Below are positions 8,148 to 16,835 of a stretch of DNA of 32,712 nucleotides, piece after piece. A program made the position numbers and the translations under genes. Source of the DNA: JBDHTO01 sp039808665. GTDB taxonomy: Bacteria > Pseudomonadota > Alphaproteobacteria > Paracaedibacterales > JAKBAR01. How positions within the stretch are numbered: position 1 is the first letter of the stretch; each line of letters begins with the position of its first letter. The notes below the pieces were generated by a model. The model saw nothing but the letters and a program-made list of their open reading frames with translations, was not told the DNA's origin and did not search any database. The DNA lies in NCBI GenBank assembly GCA_039808665.1, contig JBDHTO010000002.1, positions 1 through 32,712 of the forward strand, written 5' to 3'.

Positions 8148-8516
8148 TTAGAGCACCTCTGGGGCAAGTGAAATAATTTTCATAAACCCTTGACCGCGAA
8201 GCTCACGAAGCACAGGGCCAAAAATACGTGTTCCAATGGGTTCATTCTGCTTGTTAATAATAACTGCAGCATTTCCATCAAAGGAGATCTCAGATCCATC
8301 TTGGCGCTTAATCGCTTGCTTTGTGCGCACGATCACAGCACGATGAACTGTACCTTTTTTTACTTTTCCTTTTGGAATCGCATCTTTAATAGACACAACG
8401 ATGATATCGCCAACAGACGCATATCTTCTTTTTGATCCACCGAGAACTTTAATGCACATAACCTCACGTGCACCAGAGTTGTCAGCGACTTGTAAACGAG
8501 ACTCTGTTTGAATCAT
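8148..8516 (-). CDS. rplN: 50S ribosomal protein L14
   Basis: L14 lies on the 50S interface and forms bridge B8 with h14 of 16S rRNA. The 122 residues, the exact family length, start MIQTESRLQVADNSGAREV and include the L14 signature around GDIIVVSIKDAIPKGKVKKG, then a C-terminal RIFGPVLRELR segment. It sits 8 bp after rpsQ and abuts rplX. Confidence 0.98.
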   Translation of the reverse strand: MIQTESRLQVADNSGAREVMCIKVLGGSKRRYASVGDIIVVSIKDAIPKGKVKKGTVHRAVIVRTKQAIKRQDGSEISFDGNAAVIINKQNEPIGTRIFGPVLRELRGQGFMKIISLAPEVL

Positions 8517-8524
8517 GGCAATAC

Positions 8525-8767
8525 CTAAGCAGACTTCTTATCAACAACAACGACCCATTTCTTTGTTTTAGAAATTGGAGCCGACTCAATAATGCGCACG
8601 GTGTCACCCATTTTAAAGGTGTTATTCTCATCATGCGCTGTATACTTCGCAGATCGCTTCATATACTTCTTATATACGGGATGCTTAACGCTCTTTTCAA
8701 CACGAACCGTTACAGTTTTATCGCATTTATCGCTAACGACGACACCCTCAAAAATTCTTCTAGGCAT
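8525..8767 (-). CDS. rpsQ: 30S ribosomal protein S17
   Basis: S17 is an OB-fold primary 16S-binding protein. I place the start at the ATG at 8767, giving 80 residues beginning MPRRIFEGVVVSDKCDKT, which aligns with the family; the open frame continues 8 codons upstream (from 8791), but that stretch lies inside rpmC and has no S17 similarity. With this start the gene overlaps the rpmC stop by 8 bp. The conserved KTVTVRVEKSVKHPVYKKY and GDTVRIIESAPISKTKKW motifs are present. Confidence 0.96.
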   Translation of the reverse strand: MPRRIFEGVVVSDKCDKTVTVRVEKSVKHPVYKKYMKRSAKYTAHDENNTFKMGDTVRIIESAPISKTKKWVVVVDKKSA

Positions 8768-8960
8768 TTTTCTGTCTCTTTGTTTCTGCAAGTCTCATCA
8801 AAACGCGCGCAAGATCTTTGCGATGGGCTCTGATTTGAGCTGTGTTGTTTAACTGATTAAGCTTCTTTTGTACGCGAAGCGCATACATACCCTTTTTTAG
8901 GTTATAGGCTATGTCAAGAAGCTCAGATTCTGTTTTTGTTTTTACCTCTGTGTACTTCAT
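8760..8960 (-). CDS. rpmC: 50S ribosomal protein L29
   Basis: L29 lies at the polypeptide exit tunnel near the SRP and trigger-factor docking site. The 66 residues start MKYTEVKTKTESELLDIAYNL and carry the conserved helix ending RAHRKDLARVLMRLAE. Length is normal (63-70). It begins 3 bp after rplP and overlaps the start of rpsQ by 8 bp, the usual order rplP-rpmC-rpsQ. Confidence 0.97.
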   Translation of the reverse strand: MKYTEVKTKTESELLDIAYNLKKGMYALRVQKKLNQLNNTAQIRAHRKDLARVLMRLAETKRQKNA

Positions 8961-8963
8961 GAC

Positions 8964-9392
8964 TTAGACTCCCTGAGATAATGTTGTGACACGTGTTACA
9001 AACTTTGTCGCAATAGGAAGCTTCGCAGCTGCAAGCGCAAAAGCTTGCTGAGCCATTTCCGCATCAACACCATCGATCTCGAACATGATCTTACCTGGTT
9101 TAACACGGGATGCCCAATACTCAGGGCTACCTTTACCACTACCCATGCGAACTTCAGCAGGCTTTGTAGACACAGGAACATCTGGATAAATACGGATCCA
9201 AACTTTACCCACACGACGCATGTGACGTGTCATCGCACGACGCGCCGCTTCAATTTGGCGCGCTGTAATACGTGCAGGCTCAAGTGCTTTTAAACCATAA
9301 CTTCCAAAGCTTACGTACGTACCTGATGTTGCAACACCGTGGATACGACCTTTAAAGGCTTTTCTAAATTTTGTCTTCTTTGGCGAAAGCAT
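8964..9392 (-). CDS. rplP: 50S ribosomal protein L16
   Basis: L16 helps position the A-site tRNA elbow and is needed for a functional peptidyl transferase centre. The 142 residues start MLSPKKTKFRKAFKGR and include the family signatures AARRAMTRHMRRVGKVWIRI and RMGSGKGSPEYWASRVKPG. The arginine hydroxylated in E. coli L16 by YcfD lies in this last region; an equivalent Arg is present. Length is 4-6 residues above E. coli (136), which is ordinary. It follows rpsC by 3 bp. Confidence 0.98.
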   Translation of the reverse strand: MLSPKKTKFRKAFKGRIHGVATSGTYVSFGSYGLKALEPARITARQIEAARRAMTRHMRRVGKVWIRIYPDVPVSTKPAEVRMGSGKGSPEYWASRVKPGKIMFEIDGVDAEMAQQAFALAAAKLPIATKFVTRVTTLSQGV

Positions 9393-9395
9393 TTT

Positions 9396-10088
9396 TTATC
9401 TTCCTTCATTACGTGGAGACTGCTCGCCGCCACCGATTCGCTTATCTTGTGCCATGGGATCATGCTCAAGAATCTGACCTTTGTAGATCCAGACCTTAAT
9501 ACCGATGATTCCATAGGTCGTTTTTGCTACACCCAAAGCATAGTCAATATCAGAACGAAGTGTATGTAAAGGAACGCTTCCCTCAATGTACCACTCCATA
9601 CGCGCGATTTCCGCACCGGACAAACGACCGGAACAGTTTACACGAATTCCTTGACCACCTACGCGCAGACATGTCTGCATCGCACGCTTCATCGCACGAC
9701 GGAAAGAAACACGGCGTTCAATTTGCTGTGCAATTCCATCTGCAACAAGTTTCGCATCAAGCTCTGGCTTACGCACCTCAATAATGTTAATGGAGAGTTC
9801 AGACTTTGTGAACTTTTGAAGATCAACCTTGAGTTTATCAAGATCAGACCCCTTCTTACCAATCAACACACCTGGACGTGCGGTGTAGATGTTAACACGG
9901 GCTTTCTTTGCCGGCCTTTCGATAATAACGCGCGAAATACCTGCATGCGCCAACTTTTCGAACACATAGGCACGCATCTTGATATCTTCTTGAAGCAAAG
10001 AGCCATAAGACTTATTTGAATACCAGCGGGAATCCCATGTTTTGTTGATTCCGAGGCGCATTCCAATTGGATTAACTTTTTGACCCAT
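9396..10088 (-). CDS. rpsC: 30S ribosomal protein S3
   Basis: S3 is in the small-subunit head and, with S4 and S5, lines the mRNA entry tunnel. The 230 residues begin MGQKVNPIGMRLGINKTWDS, continue with the KH domain containing RPGVLIGKKGSDLDKLK near residue 75, and the C-terminal domain with GIRVNCSGRLSGAEIARMEW. The length agrees with alphaproteobacterial S3. It follows rplV by 5 bp and precedes rplP by 3 bp. Confidence 0.98.
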   Translation of the reverse strand: MGQKVNPIGMRLGINKTWDSRWYSNKSYGSLLQEDIKMRAYVFEKLAHAGISRVIIERPAKKARVNIYTARPGVLIGKKGSDLDKLKVDLQKFTKSELSINIIEVRKPELDAKLVADGIAQQIERRVSFRRAMKRAMQTCLRVGGQGIRVNCSGRLSGAEIARMEWYIEGSVPLHTLRSDIDYALGVAKTTYGIIGIKVWIYKGQILEHDPMAQDKRIGGGEQSPRNEGR

Positions 10089-10093
10089 CGCTC

Positions 10094-10438
10094 TTATGCC
10101 TTCTTCTCTGTAACTTCAATAAATACGTGACTGAAGTATTTTTTAATTCTTGTCCCGCGACCTTTTGCACGTGCGCTAAAGCGCTTTAAGGCAAAACCCT
10201 GACCAACGGATGCGTTAGATACTACTAAATAATCGATATCAAGTCCATGATTATTCTCAGCATTTGCAATCGCTGACTCAAGCGCCTTTTGCACTTCAGA
10301 TGCGCAACGCTTTGGTGAAAATGAAAGGGCTGCTACAGCGCGTGACGCTGTCATACCACGAATCATTTTTGCGACCAGATTTAGCTTGCGCGGACTGACG
10401 CGGATCTTCATACGTGAAGCTTTTGCTGTCTTTGTCAT
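10094..10438 (-). CDS. rplV: 50S ribosomal protein L22
   Basis: L22 extends a beta-hairpin into the exit tunnel, where macrolide-resistance changes are known. The 114 residues contain SPRKLNLVAKMIRGM at the start, the conserved ENNHGLD segment, and the tunnel hairpin with LKRFSARAKGRGTRIKKYFSH. No insertion or deletion in the hairpin is visible. Its ATG overlaps the rpsS stop by one base (TAATG), indicating coupled translation. Confidence 0.98.
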   Translation of the reverse strand: MTKTAKASRMKIRVSPRKLNLVAKMIRGMTASRAVAALSFSPKRCASEVQKALESAIANAENNHGLDIDYLVVSNASVGQGFALKRFSARAKGRGTRIKKYFSHVFIEVTEKKA

Positions 10439-10719
10439 TAGCCCCTCTTCGCTTTCTTATCTGCCTTAGAGTGACCGTAATATGTGCGTGTTGGTGCAAA
10501 TTCACCAAACTTGTGACCAATCATATGCTCTGTCACAAACACGGGAATAAATTTTTGCCCGTTGTATACACCAAATGTTACGCCCACAAATTGTGGAATG
10601 ATCGTTGAACGACGTGACCATGTTTTAATCACATCTTTACGACCGGACTGCTGTACCGCCTCTGCTTTTTTGATCAAATAACGATCAAAGAATGGGCCTT
10701 TCCAAACTGATCTTGTCAC
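10438..10719 (-). CDS. rpsS: 30S ribosomal protein S19
   Basis: S19 forms a complex with S13 in the small-subunit head. The 93 residues start MTRSVWKGPFFDRYLIKKAE and have the core signature STIIPQFVGVTFGVYNGQKF and the following HMIGHKFGEFAPTRTY. Length is the family standard. It lies 11 bp after rplB and shares one base with the rplV start. Confidence 0.98.
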   Translation of the reverse strand: MTRSVWKGPFFDRYLIKKAEAVQQSGRKDVIKTWSRRSTIIPQFVGVTFGVYNGQKFIPVFVTEHMIGHKFGEFAPTRTYYGHSKADKKAKRG

Positions 10720-10730
10720 GACTCACTCCC

Positions 10731-11555
10731 CTATTTTGTTCTTCTTCTCATGATTAAACTAGACGTACGTTTGTTTGTACGGGTTTTCTTTCCTTTTGTA
10801 GGCTTACCCCAAGGTGTCACTGGGTGACGACCACCGGATGTCTTACCTTCACCACCACCGTGCGGGTGATCAACAGGGTTCATAGCAACACCACGAACAA
10901 CCGGACGGCGACCCATCCAACGTGTACGACCAGCTTTACTGTATGTCCTGTTTTTATGATCTTGGTTAGAAACTGCACCCACGGATGCGAAGCATTCGCC
11001 CTTAATCATACGAAGCTCACCAGAGGAAAGTTTTACAATGGTATAACCAGCATCACGACCTGCAATCTGTGCATAAGCACCGGCAGAACGCGCAAGCTGA
11101 CCACCTTTACCAATCTTAAGCTCGATATTGTGAATAATCGTACCCACAGGGATATTTTTGATTGGAAGAGCGTTGCCTGGCTTAATGTCAGCTTTTTCTG
11201 AAGCGATCACTTGATCTCCAACAGAAAGCTTTTGTGGTGCAAGGATATAACTTACATCACCATCAGCATACTTAACAAATGCGATAAACGCACTTCTGTT
11301 TGGATCATACTCAAGACGTTCAACTGTACCAGCGACATCCATCTTACGACGTTTGAAATCAATCATACGATAAAGACGCTTGTGACCACCACCGCGGTTC
11401 CAAGAGGTGATATGACCATGATGGTTACGACCACCACTTTTTGTCAAACCCTCTGTAAGAGTCTTTTCGGGTTTACCTTTCCAAAGCTCAGATCGATCAA
11501 TATTGATGAGCTGGCGCTGGGCGTTTGTAACGGGTTTAAAATTTTTAAGTGCCAT
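10731..11555 (-). CDS. rplB: 50S ribosomal protein L2
   Basis: L2 is among the most conserved large-subunit proteins and is required for subunit association and peptidyl transfer. The 274 residues start MALKNFKPVTNAQRQLI, include GRNHHGHITSWNRGGGHKR near residue 43, and end with the signature MNPVDHPHGGGEGKTSGGRH, which contains the His equivalent to E. coli His229. It begins 2 bp after rplW. No anomalies were seen. Confidence 0.99.
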   Translation of the reverse strand: MALKNFKPVTNAQRQLINIDRSELWKGKPEKTLTEGLTKSGGRNHHGHITSWNRGGGHKRLYRMIDFKRRKMDVAGTVERLEYDPNRSAFIAFVKYADGDVSYILAPQKLSVGDQVIASEKADIKPGNALPIKNIPVGTIIHNIELKIGKGGQLARSAGAYAQIAGRDAGYTIVKLSSGELRMIKGECFASVGAVSNQDHKNRTYSKAGRTRWMGRRPVVRGVAMNPVDHPHGGGEGKTSGGRHPVTPWGKPTKGKKTRTNKRTSSLIMRRRTK

Positions 11556-11557
11556 GA

Positions 11558-11851
11558 CTATACACCTGTGCTCATATCAATTTTTTGACCTTCCACGAGC
11601 GTGATATACGCTTTTTTCACGTCTGAGCGTTGCCCAATACGTCCGCGGAACACTTTCTTTTTGCCCTTGTTTACAAGAGTGTTTACAGCTTTTACTTTTA
11701 CCTTATAGATATGCTCAACAGCCGCTTTAATCTCTGGCTTTGTTGCATCCATAGAGACTTCAAAAGTGTAATGGGCAAATTCTGTCACCATTGTCGCTTT
11801 TTCTGTAATCACAGGCATTCTCAAGATGTCGTAATGCTTTAAGTTTTTCAT
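11558..11851 (-). CDS. rplW: 50S ribosomal protein L23
   Basis: L23 sits at the tunnel exit and is the main docking site for trigger factor and SRP. The 97 residues show the conserved start (HYDILRMPVITEKATMV), the FEVSMDATKPEIKAAVE helix and a KVKAVNTLVNKGKKK loop. Its ATG at 11851 overlaps the rplD stop by 4 bp, so translation is probably coupled. It is followed 2 bp later by rplB. Confidence 0.98.
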   Translation of the reverse strand: MKNLKHYDILRMPVITEKATMVTEFAHYTFEVSMDATKPEIKAAVEHIYKVKVKAVNTLVNKGKKKVFRGRIGQRSDVKKAYITLVEGQKIDMSTGV

Positions 11852-12468
11852 GCGAGCCTCGCTTCAAGCGCAGATACTGCAGCTTTTGTTAAAAAGAGTG
11901 TTTGCTTTTGCATGATGTCATAAACATTCGCACCAACCTCAAAAAGAAAGTCAACACTATGAATGTTTGAGGACGCGCGGAGGAAATTTTCGTTCACACC
12001 TTGAGTATCAATAAACAACGCATTGTGAAGATCGAACTTCTCAAGAGTTTTTTGAAGAGACTTTGTTTTCGCATCCTTAAGCTCAAGGCTATCCACAACA
12101 AACAACTGATTCGCGGCTAACTTTGAAGAAAGCGCAATTTTCAAACCAAGTTTGCGCACTTTCTTTGGAAGTGAATATCCGTGATCGCGTACGACCGGAC
12201 CAAAAATCACCGCACCACCACGGAACTGAGGACCGCGTTTACTTCCGTGACGCGCACCACCCGTACCTTTTTGGCGATAAATCTTTTTTGTTGAACCTTG
12301 AATATCCCCGATTTCCTTGGAACTATGCGTTCCAGAACGACGTTTTGCAAGTTGCCAGTGAATCACGCGCGATAAAATATCTGCGCGGACCGGCGCTGCG
12401 AAAACAGAAGGATTGAGCTCAACCTCACCTGTTTTCTTCTTGTCCCAATTGACTACATCTATTTTCAT
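11848..12468 (-). CDS. rplD: 50S ribosomal protein L4
   Basis: L4 sends a long loop into the exit tunnel and in E. coli also represses the S10 operon. The 206 residues contain the tunnel loop region GSTKKIYRQKGTGGARHGSK and GPQFRGGAVIFGPVVRDH, then a helical C-terminal half. Length is typical. It follows rplC by 12 bp and overlaps rplW by 4 bp. I did not recognise an E. coli-type S10 leader upstream of rpsJ, so L4 autoregulation of that kind is not supported here. Confidence 0.98.
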   Translation of the reverse strand: MKIDVVNWDKKKTGEVELNPSVFAAPVRADILSRVIHWQLAKRRSGTHSSKEIGDIQGSTKKIYRQKGTGGARHGSKRGPQFRGGAVIFGPVVRDHGYSLPKKVRKLGLKIALSSKLAANQLFVVDSLELKDAKTKSLQKTLEKFDLHNALFIDTQGVNENFLRASSNIHSVDFLFEVGANVYDIMQKQTLFLTKAAVSALEARLA

Positions 12469-12480
12469 TTTTGATCTCTA

Positions 12481-13125
12481 CTAATTCTTTGTAGGTGATT
12501 TAATAGCATCACGGACATATACGATTCCGCCCTTAGACCCCGGAACTGCACCCTTAATAAAAATAAGGTTACGCTCTGCATCAATGCTGTGCACCGTAAG
12601 ATTCAATTTTGTAACACGGCGCGCACCCATGTGTCCAGCCATTTTCTTGTTCTTGAAGACCTTACCTGGATCCTGACGGTTACCCGTTGAACCATGGCTT
12701 CGGTGAGAAACAGAAACACCGTGTGATGCACGAAGACCACCAAATCCCCAACGCTTCATACCACCTGCAAAACCTTTACCCACAGATGTACCTGTCACAT
12801 CTACAAGTTGGCCTTCAGCAAAATGATCAGCTTTAAGCTCTGCGCCTGCATCCACAAGATTCGCGGAATCAACACGGAACTCACGCACTGTTTTACGTGG
12901 CTCTTGGTTTACCTTCGCGAAATAACCCTTAAGGGGGTTATTAATGCGCTGTGGTTTTGCTTTACGCGCACCAAGCTGCACCGCGGTGTAACCATCTTTT
13001 TCTTCTGTTCTTTGAGAAAGAACAACACAATCCTCAACTTTCAAAACTGTGACGGGAACTTGCACGCCATCTTCTTGAAAGATTTGAGTCATTCCAATTT
13101 TTTCTGCAATGAGACCTGCTCGCAT
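12481..13125 (-). CDS. rplC: 50S ribosomal protein L3
   Basis: L3 nucleates 50S assembly and reaches toward the peptidyl transferase centre. The 214 residues begin MRAGLIAEKIGMTQIF and contain GKGFAGGMKRWGFGG near 117-130 and the finger region with DPGKVFKNKKMAGHMG. Gln151 in the preceding loop matches the E. coli Gln150 that is methylated by PrmB; methylation here is inference. It follows rpsJ by 11 bp. Confidence 0.98.
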   Translation of the reverse strand: MRAGLIAEKIGMTQIFQEDGVQVPVTVLKVEDCVVLSQRTEEKDGYTAVQLGARKAKPQRINNPLKGYFAKVNQEPRKTVREFRVDSANLVDAGAELKADHFAEGQLVDVTGTSVGKGFAGGMKRWGFGGLRASHGVSVSHRSHGSTGNRQDPGKVFKNKKMAGHMGARRVTKLNLTVHSIDAERNLIFIKGAVPGSKGGIVYVRDAIKSPTKN

Positions 13126-13136
13126 TGATAGGACTC

Positions 13137-13445
13137 CTAAATTTTAATTTCAACATCAACACCGGCAGCGAGGTCGAGCTTCATCAGCGCATCCACCGTC
13201 TGAGGCTGCCAGTCAATTATATCAATAAGACGCTTATGTGTGCGAATCTCGAATTGCTCACGAGATTTCTTATCGATGTGAGGTGAACGGAGAACCGTAA
13301 AACGCTCAAGTTTAGTCGGCAAAGGTATTGGGCCGCGCACCTGCGCACCTGTACGTTTTGCTGTATTCACAATCTCGCGAACAGATTGATCAAGCAAACG
13401 ATGATCAAACGCCTTGAGACGTATTCTTATATTTTGGTTCTCCAT
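13137..13445 (-). CDS. rpsJ: 30S ribosomal protein S10
   Basis: S10 is a small-subunit head protein that also acts as NusE, partnering NusB and NusG in antitermination. I start it at the ATG at 13445 (102 residues, MENQNIRIRLKAFDHRLLDQ), which matches family length; the open frame runs on to a TTG at 13460, but those five codons contain the GAGTGAG-like ribosome-binding stretch. Conserved GPIPLPTKLERFTVLRSPHIDK and KRLIDIIDW motifs are present. It is 76 bp downstream of tuf copy 1. Confidence 0.97.
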   Translation of the reverse strand: MENQNIRIRLKAFDHRLLDQSVREIVNTAKRTGAQVRGPIPLPTKLERFTVLRSPHIDKKSREQFEIRTHKRLIDIIDWQPQTVDALMKLDLAAGVDVEIKI

Positions 13446-13521
13446 ATTCAACTCACTCAATAGATCAAGTTATGTATTATTTAGTCTGTATACTCAGTTT
13501 TCGCAACGATTTTGTTGCAAT
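13446..13521 (-). promoter_or_regulatory. tuf1-rpsJ spacer, possible weak promoter for the S10 group
   Basis: This 76-bp spacer is one of the larger gaps inside the cluster. On the minus strand a small hairpin (TTGCAAC, six-base loop, GTTGCGA) follows the tuf stop. A poor sigma70-like pair, TTGCGA - 17 bp - TAAATA, comes next, then the rpsJ ribosome-binding stretch. The -10 agrees at only three positions, so this is a weak suggestion. There is no U-run and no E. coli-like S10 leader. Confidence 0.25.
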
Positions 13522-14712
13522 CTAAGCAATAATTTTTGCAACGACGCCGGCACCGACAGTACGGCCACCTTCACGAATCGCGAAACGAAGTCCTTCATCC
13601 ATCGCAATCGGTGCAATCAGCTCTGCCTTCATCGTGATGTTATCACCAGGCATCACCATCTCAACACCATTTGGAAGCTCAATCGTTCCTGTGACGTCCG
13701 TTGTACGGAAGTAAAATTGTGGACGGTAGTTGCTGAAAAATGGCGTGTGACGACCACCTTCATCTTTTGTCAAAATGTAGCATTCACATTCAAACTTTGT
13801 ATGTGGCGTAATGGACCCTGGCGCTGCCAAAACTTGACCACGCTCAACTTCTTCACGCTTTGTTCCACGAAGAAGCGCACCAATGTTATCACCTGCTTCA
13901 CCTTGATCAAGCAACTTACGGAACATTTCAACGCCTGTCACAACCGTCTTGGATGTTGGATGCAAACCGACAATCTCAACTTCTTCACCAACCTTGACAA
14001 CACCACGCTCTACACGGCCTGTTACAACAGTACCACGTCCAGAGATGGAGAAAACGTCTTCGATCGGCATCAAGAACGGACGATCTTTCGCGCGCTCTGG
14101 CTGTGGAATATAACGGTCTACTTCCGCCATCAATTTCAAAATCGCATCACGGCCAATCGCATCATCACGGCTCTCAAGGGCGCAAAGGGCGGAACCTTTT
14201 ACCACAGGAATATCGTCTCCTGGGAATCCATAAGAGGAGAGAAGCTCACGCACCTCAAGCTCAACCAGATCCAAAAGCTCAGCATCATCCACCATATCCA
14301 CTTTGTTCATAAACACAACCAAAGCTGGAACACCCACCTGACGCGCAAGCAAAATGTGCTCACGTGTTTGGGGCATTGGACCATCTGCTGCAGACACAAC
14401 CAAGATACCTCCGTCCATCTGCGCCGCACCGGTGATCATGTTCTTGACATAGTCCGCGTGTCCTGGGCAGTCAACGTGCGCATAGTGACGATTCGTTGTC
14501 TCATATTCAACGTGCGCTGTCGAAATCGTAATTCCGCGTGCACGCTCTTCCGGCGCTTTGTCAATCTGATCATAGGCCGTAAATGTTGCTCCTCCGCTCT
14601 CCGCCAGCACCTTTGTAATCGCTGCTGTCAAGCTTGTCTTCCCATGGTCCACGTGACCAATCGTTCCTATGTTTACGTGCGGCTTCGTCCGCTCAAACTT
14701 CGCTTTTGACAT
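13522..14712 (-). CDS. tuf: Elongation factor Tu, copy 1 (str-operon copy)
   Basis: EF-Tu delivers aminoacyl-tRNA to the ribosomal A site and hydrolyses GTP. The 396 residues have all GTPase motifs: GHVDHGKT at 19-26, RGITIST near 59-65, DCPGHADY at 81-88 with the catalytic His85, NKVD at 136-139 and a GSAL motif near 173. Domains 2 and 3 follow with RGTVVTGRVERG and the tRNA/EF-Ts-contact region. The start has a GAGG ribosome-binding site about 10 bases upstream. It lies 32 bp after fusA, its usual partner. Its coding sequence appears identical to the second copy at 29624-30814, except that this copy ends in TAG rather than TAA. Confidence 0.99.
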   Translation of the reverse strand: MSKAKFERTKPHVNIGTIGHVDHGKTSLTAAITKVLAESGGATFTAYDQIDKAPEERARGITISTAHVEYETTNRHYAHVDCPGHADYVKNMITGAAQMDGGILVVSAADGPMPQTREHILLARQVGVPALVVFMNKVDMVDDAELLDLVELEVRELLSSYGFPGDDIPVVKGSALCALESRDDAIGRDAILKLMAEVDRYIPQPERAKDRPFLMPIEDVFSISGRGTVVTGRVERGVVKVGEEVEIVGLHPTSKTVVTGVEMFRKLLDQGEAGDNIGALLRGTKREEVERGQVLAAPGSITPHTKFECECYILTKDEGGRHTPFFSNYRPQFYFRTTDVTGTIELPNGVEMVMPGDNITMKAELIAPIAMDEGLRFAIREGGRTVGAGVVAKIIA

Positions 14713-14744
14713 GTTTTTAAATCCTCAATAATGGTTCTTAATAG

Positions 14745-16820
14745 TTAAGCATTCTTTGCTTTAATCTCGTCCGCAACGTGTTGTGGGACTTGTTCATAGT
14801 GATCAAACTGCATGGTAAATTGTGCACGACCTTGGCTCATGGAACGAAGTGTGTTCACATAACCAAACATTGATGCTAGCGGAACCATAGCATTCACGAC
14901 ACGTGCATTACCACGTTGATCCATACCTGTGATCTGACCACGACGACTGTTCAAGTCACCAATGACGTCACCCATGTAATCTTCTGGCGTCACAACTTCA
15001 ACCTTCATCACAGGCTCAAGAAGTTTTGGACCGCATTTAACAATACCTTCACGGAACGCTGCACGCGCAGCAATTTCGAAAGCAAGAACGCTCGAGTCAA
15101 CATCGTGGTACGCACCGTCTGTCAATGTTGCCTTAAAATCAATCATAGGGAATCCGGCGATAACACCGTTGTCCATCGCGGAGTTCAATCCTTTTTGGAC
15201 ACCTGGAACATATTCCTTCGGAACAGCACCACCCACAATCTTGTTCTCAAACTCAAAACCTTTTCCAGCTTCAAGCGGCTCAAACGTAATTTTAATACGC
15301 GCAAACTGACCCGCACCACCGGATTGCTTTTTGTGTGTGTAATCAATATCAGCTGCTTTTGTGATTGTTTCACGATAAGCAACCTGAGGCGCACCTACGT
15401 TAGCTTCAACCTTAAATTCACGACGCATACGATCAACGATAATCTCAAGGTGAAGCTCACCCATTCCTTTGATAACCGTTTGACCAGATTCAACATCAGA
15501 TGTCACACGGAAAGAAGGATCTTCACTTGCAAGACGGGAGAGAGCAAGTCCCATTTTCTCTTGGTCAGCTTTTGTTTTTGGCTCAACAGCGACCTCAATA
15601 ACGGGCTCTGGAAATTCCATACGCTCCAAAATAACAGGCTTACTTGAATCAGAAAGTGTATCACCTGTCGTTGTCATTTTAAGACCACAGAGAGCCACGA
15701 TATCACCCGCACGCGCTTCTTTAACATCTTCACGTGTATTTGCATGCATCAAAAGCATACGACCAATACGCTCACGCTCATCTTTGGTTGTGTTTTGAAT
15801 ATAGCTACCTGTTTCAAGAACACCTGAGTAAACACGTACGAAGGTCAACGTTCCCACAAAAGGGTCTGTCATAATCTTAAATGCAAGACCTGAAAATGGC
15901 TCTGTGTCATCAGATTTACGGGAAATTTCTGTGGAACCATCCACGGATGTCCCTTTAACCTCAGGAACATCATTCGGCGCAGGAAGGAAAGAAACAACAG
16001 CATCAAGAAGAGGTTGAACACCTTTATTCTTAAACGCACTTCCACAAAGAACAGGAACAAAAAGCTCTTTCAAAACACCTTGACGAATACATTTTTTCAA
16101 TTGCTCAGGTGTTGGATGCTCACCATTAAGATAAGCTTCAAAAATAGCATCATCAGCTTCAACCGCAGTTTCAACAAGCTGGGAATGATATTCCTCTGCC
16201 TTTGCTTTCATGTCTGCAGGAATTTCGACGATGTCAAATTTCGCACCAAGAGATTCATCTCTCCAAACGATCGCATTCATTGCCACGAGGTCCACAAGAC
16301 CAACGAAGTCAGCCTCAGATCCAATAGGAAGCTGAAGAACAAGAGGTTTTGCCCCCAAACGGTCAACAATCATGTCAACACAACGATAAAAATCCGCCCC
16401 CATACGATCCATTTTGTTGACAAAACAAATACGCGGAACGTGATATTTATCAGCCTGACGCCATACGGTCTCGGACTGAGGCTCAACACCCGCCACACCG
16501 TCAAACACAGCAACAGCACCATCAAGAACACGAAGAGAACGCTCTACCTCAATGGTAAAGTCAACGTGCCCCGGAGTATCGATAATGTTAATACGGTGAT
16601 CATCCCAAAAGCATGTTGTCGCCGCGGATGTAATTGTAATACCGCGCTCTTGCTCTTGTTCCATCCAGTCCATGACGGCTGTACCTTCATGAACTTCACC
16701 AATTTTATAAGATTTACCTGTGTAGTAAAGAACGCGCTCTGTTGTCGTTGTTTTACCCGCATCAATGTGCGCCATAATACCGATGTTACGGTAACGATGG
16801 AGTGGAGTTGTACGTGCCAT
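14745..16820 (-). CDS. fusA: Elongation factor G
   Basis: EF-G drives translocation and, with RRF, ribosome recycling. The 691 residues match the canonical factor. The P-loop AHIDAGKT is at 17-24, followed by RGITITSAATT, DTPGHVDF and NKMDR. Domain IV contains the AYRETITKAADIDYTHKKQSGG-like loop region (described rather than quoted in full), and domain V has VMKVEVVTPEDYMGDVIGD. The gene lies 15 bp after rpsG and 32 bp before tuf1. It is the ordinary housekeeping form; I see no sign of a paralogue specialised for recycling or fusidic-acid resistance. Confidence 0.99.
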   Translation of the reverse strand: MARTTPLHRYRNIGIMAHIDAGKTTTTERVLYYTGKSYKIGEVHEGTAVMDWMEQEQERGITITSAATTCFWDDHRINIIDTPGHVDFTIEVERSLRVLDGAVAVFDGVAGVEPQSETVWRQADKYHVPRICFVNKMDRMGADFYRCVDMIVDRLGAKPLVLQLPIGSEADFVGLVDLVAMNAIVWRDESLGAKFDIVEIPADMKAKAEEYHSQLVETAVEADDAIFEAYLNGEHPTPEQLKKCIRQGVLKELFVPVLCGSAFKNKGVQPLLDAVVSFLPAPNDVPEVKGTSVDGSTEISRKSDDTEPFSGLAFKIMTDPFVGTLTFVRVYSGVLETGSYIQNTTKDERERIGRMLLMHANTREDVKEARAGDIVALCGLKMTTTGDTLSDSSKPVILERMEFPEPVIEVAVEPKTKADQEKMGLALSRLASEDPSFRVTSDVESGQTVIKGMGELHLEIIVDRMRREFKVEANVGAPQVAYRETITKAADIDYTHKKQSGGAGQFARIKITFEPLEAGKGFEFENKIVGGAVPKEYVPGVQKGLNSAMDNGVIAGFPMIDFKATLTDGAYHDVDSSVLAFEIAARAAFREGIVKCGPKLLEPVMKVEVVTPEDYMGDVIGDLNSRRGQITGMDQRGNARVVNAMVPLASMFGYVNTLRSMSQGRAQFTMQFDHYEQVPQHVADEIKAKNA

Positions 16821-16835
16821 TTTTCTAGAAACTCC

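Noticed and set aside
8768..8791. Upstream start for S17
   Set aside because: The extra eight residues are rpmC sequence in another frame and are absent from the S17 family.
13414..14709. 431-codon open frame on the plus strand opposite tuf1 (and its 330-codon twin opposite tuf2)
   Set aside because: It is the antisense shadow of a highly codon-biased gene; the product is Cys/His/Thr-rich without domains, and the same frame recurs only because tuf is duplicated.
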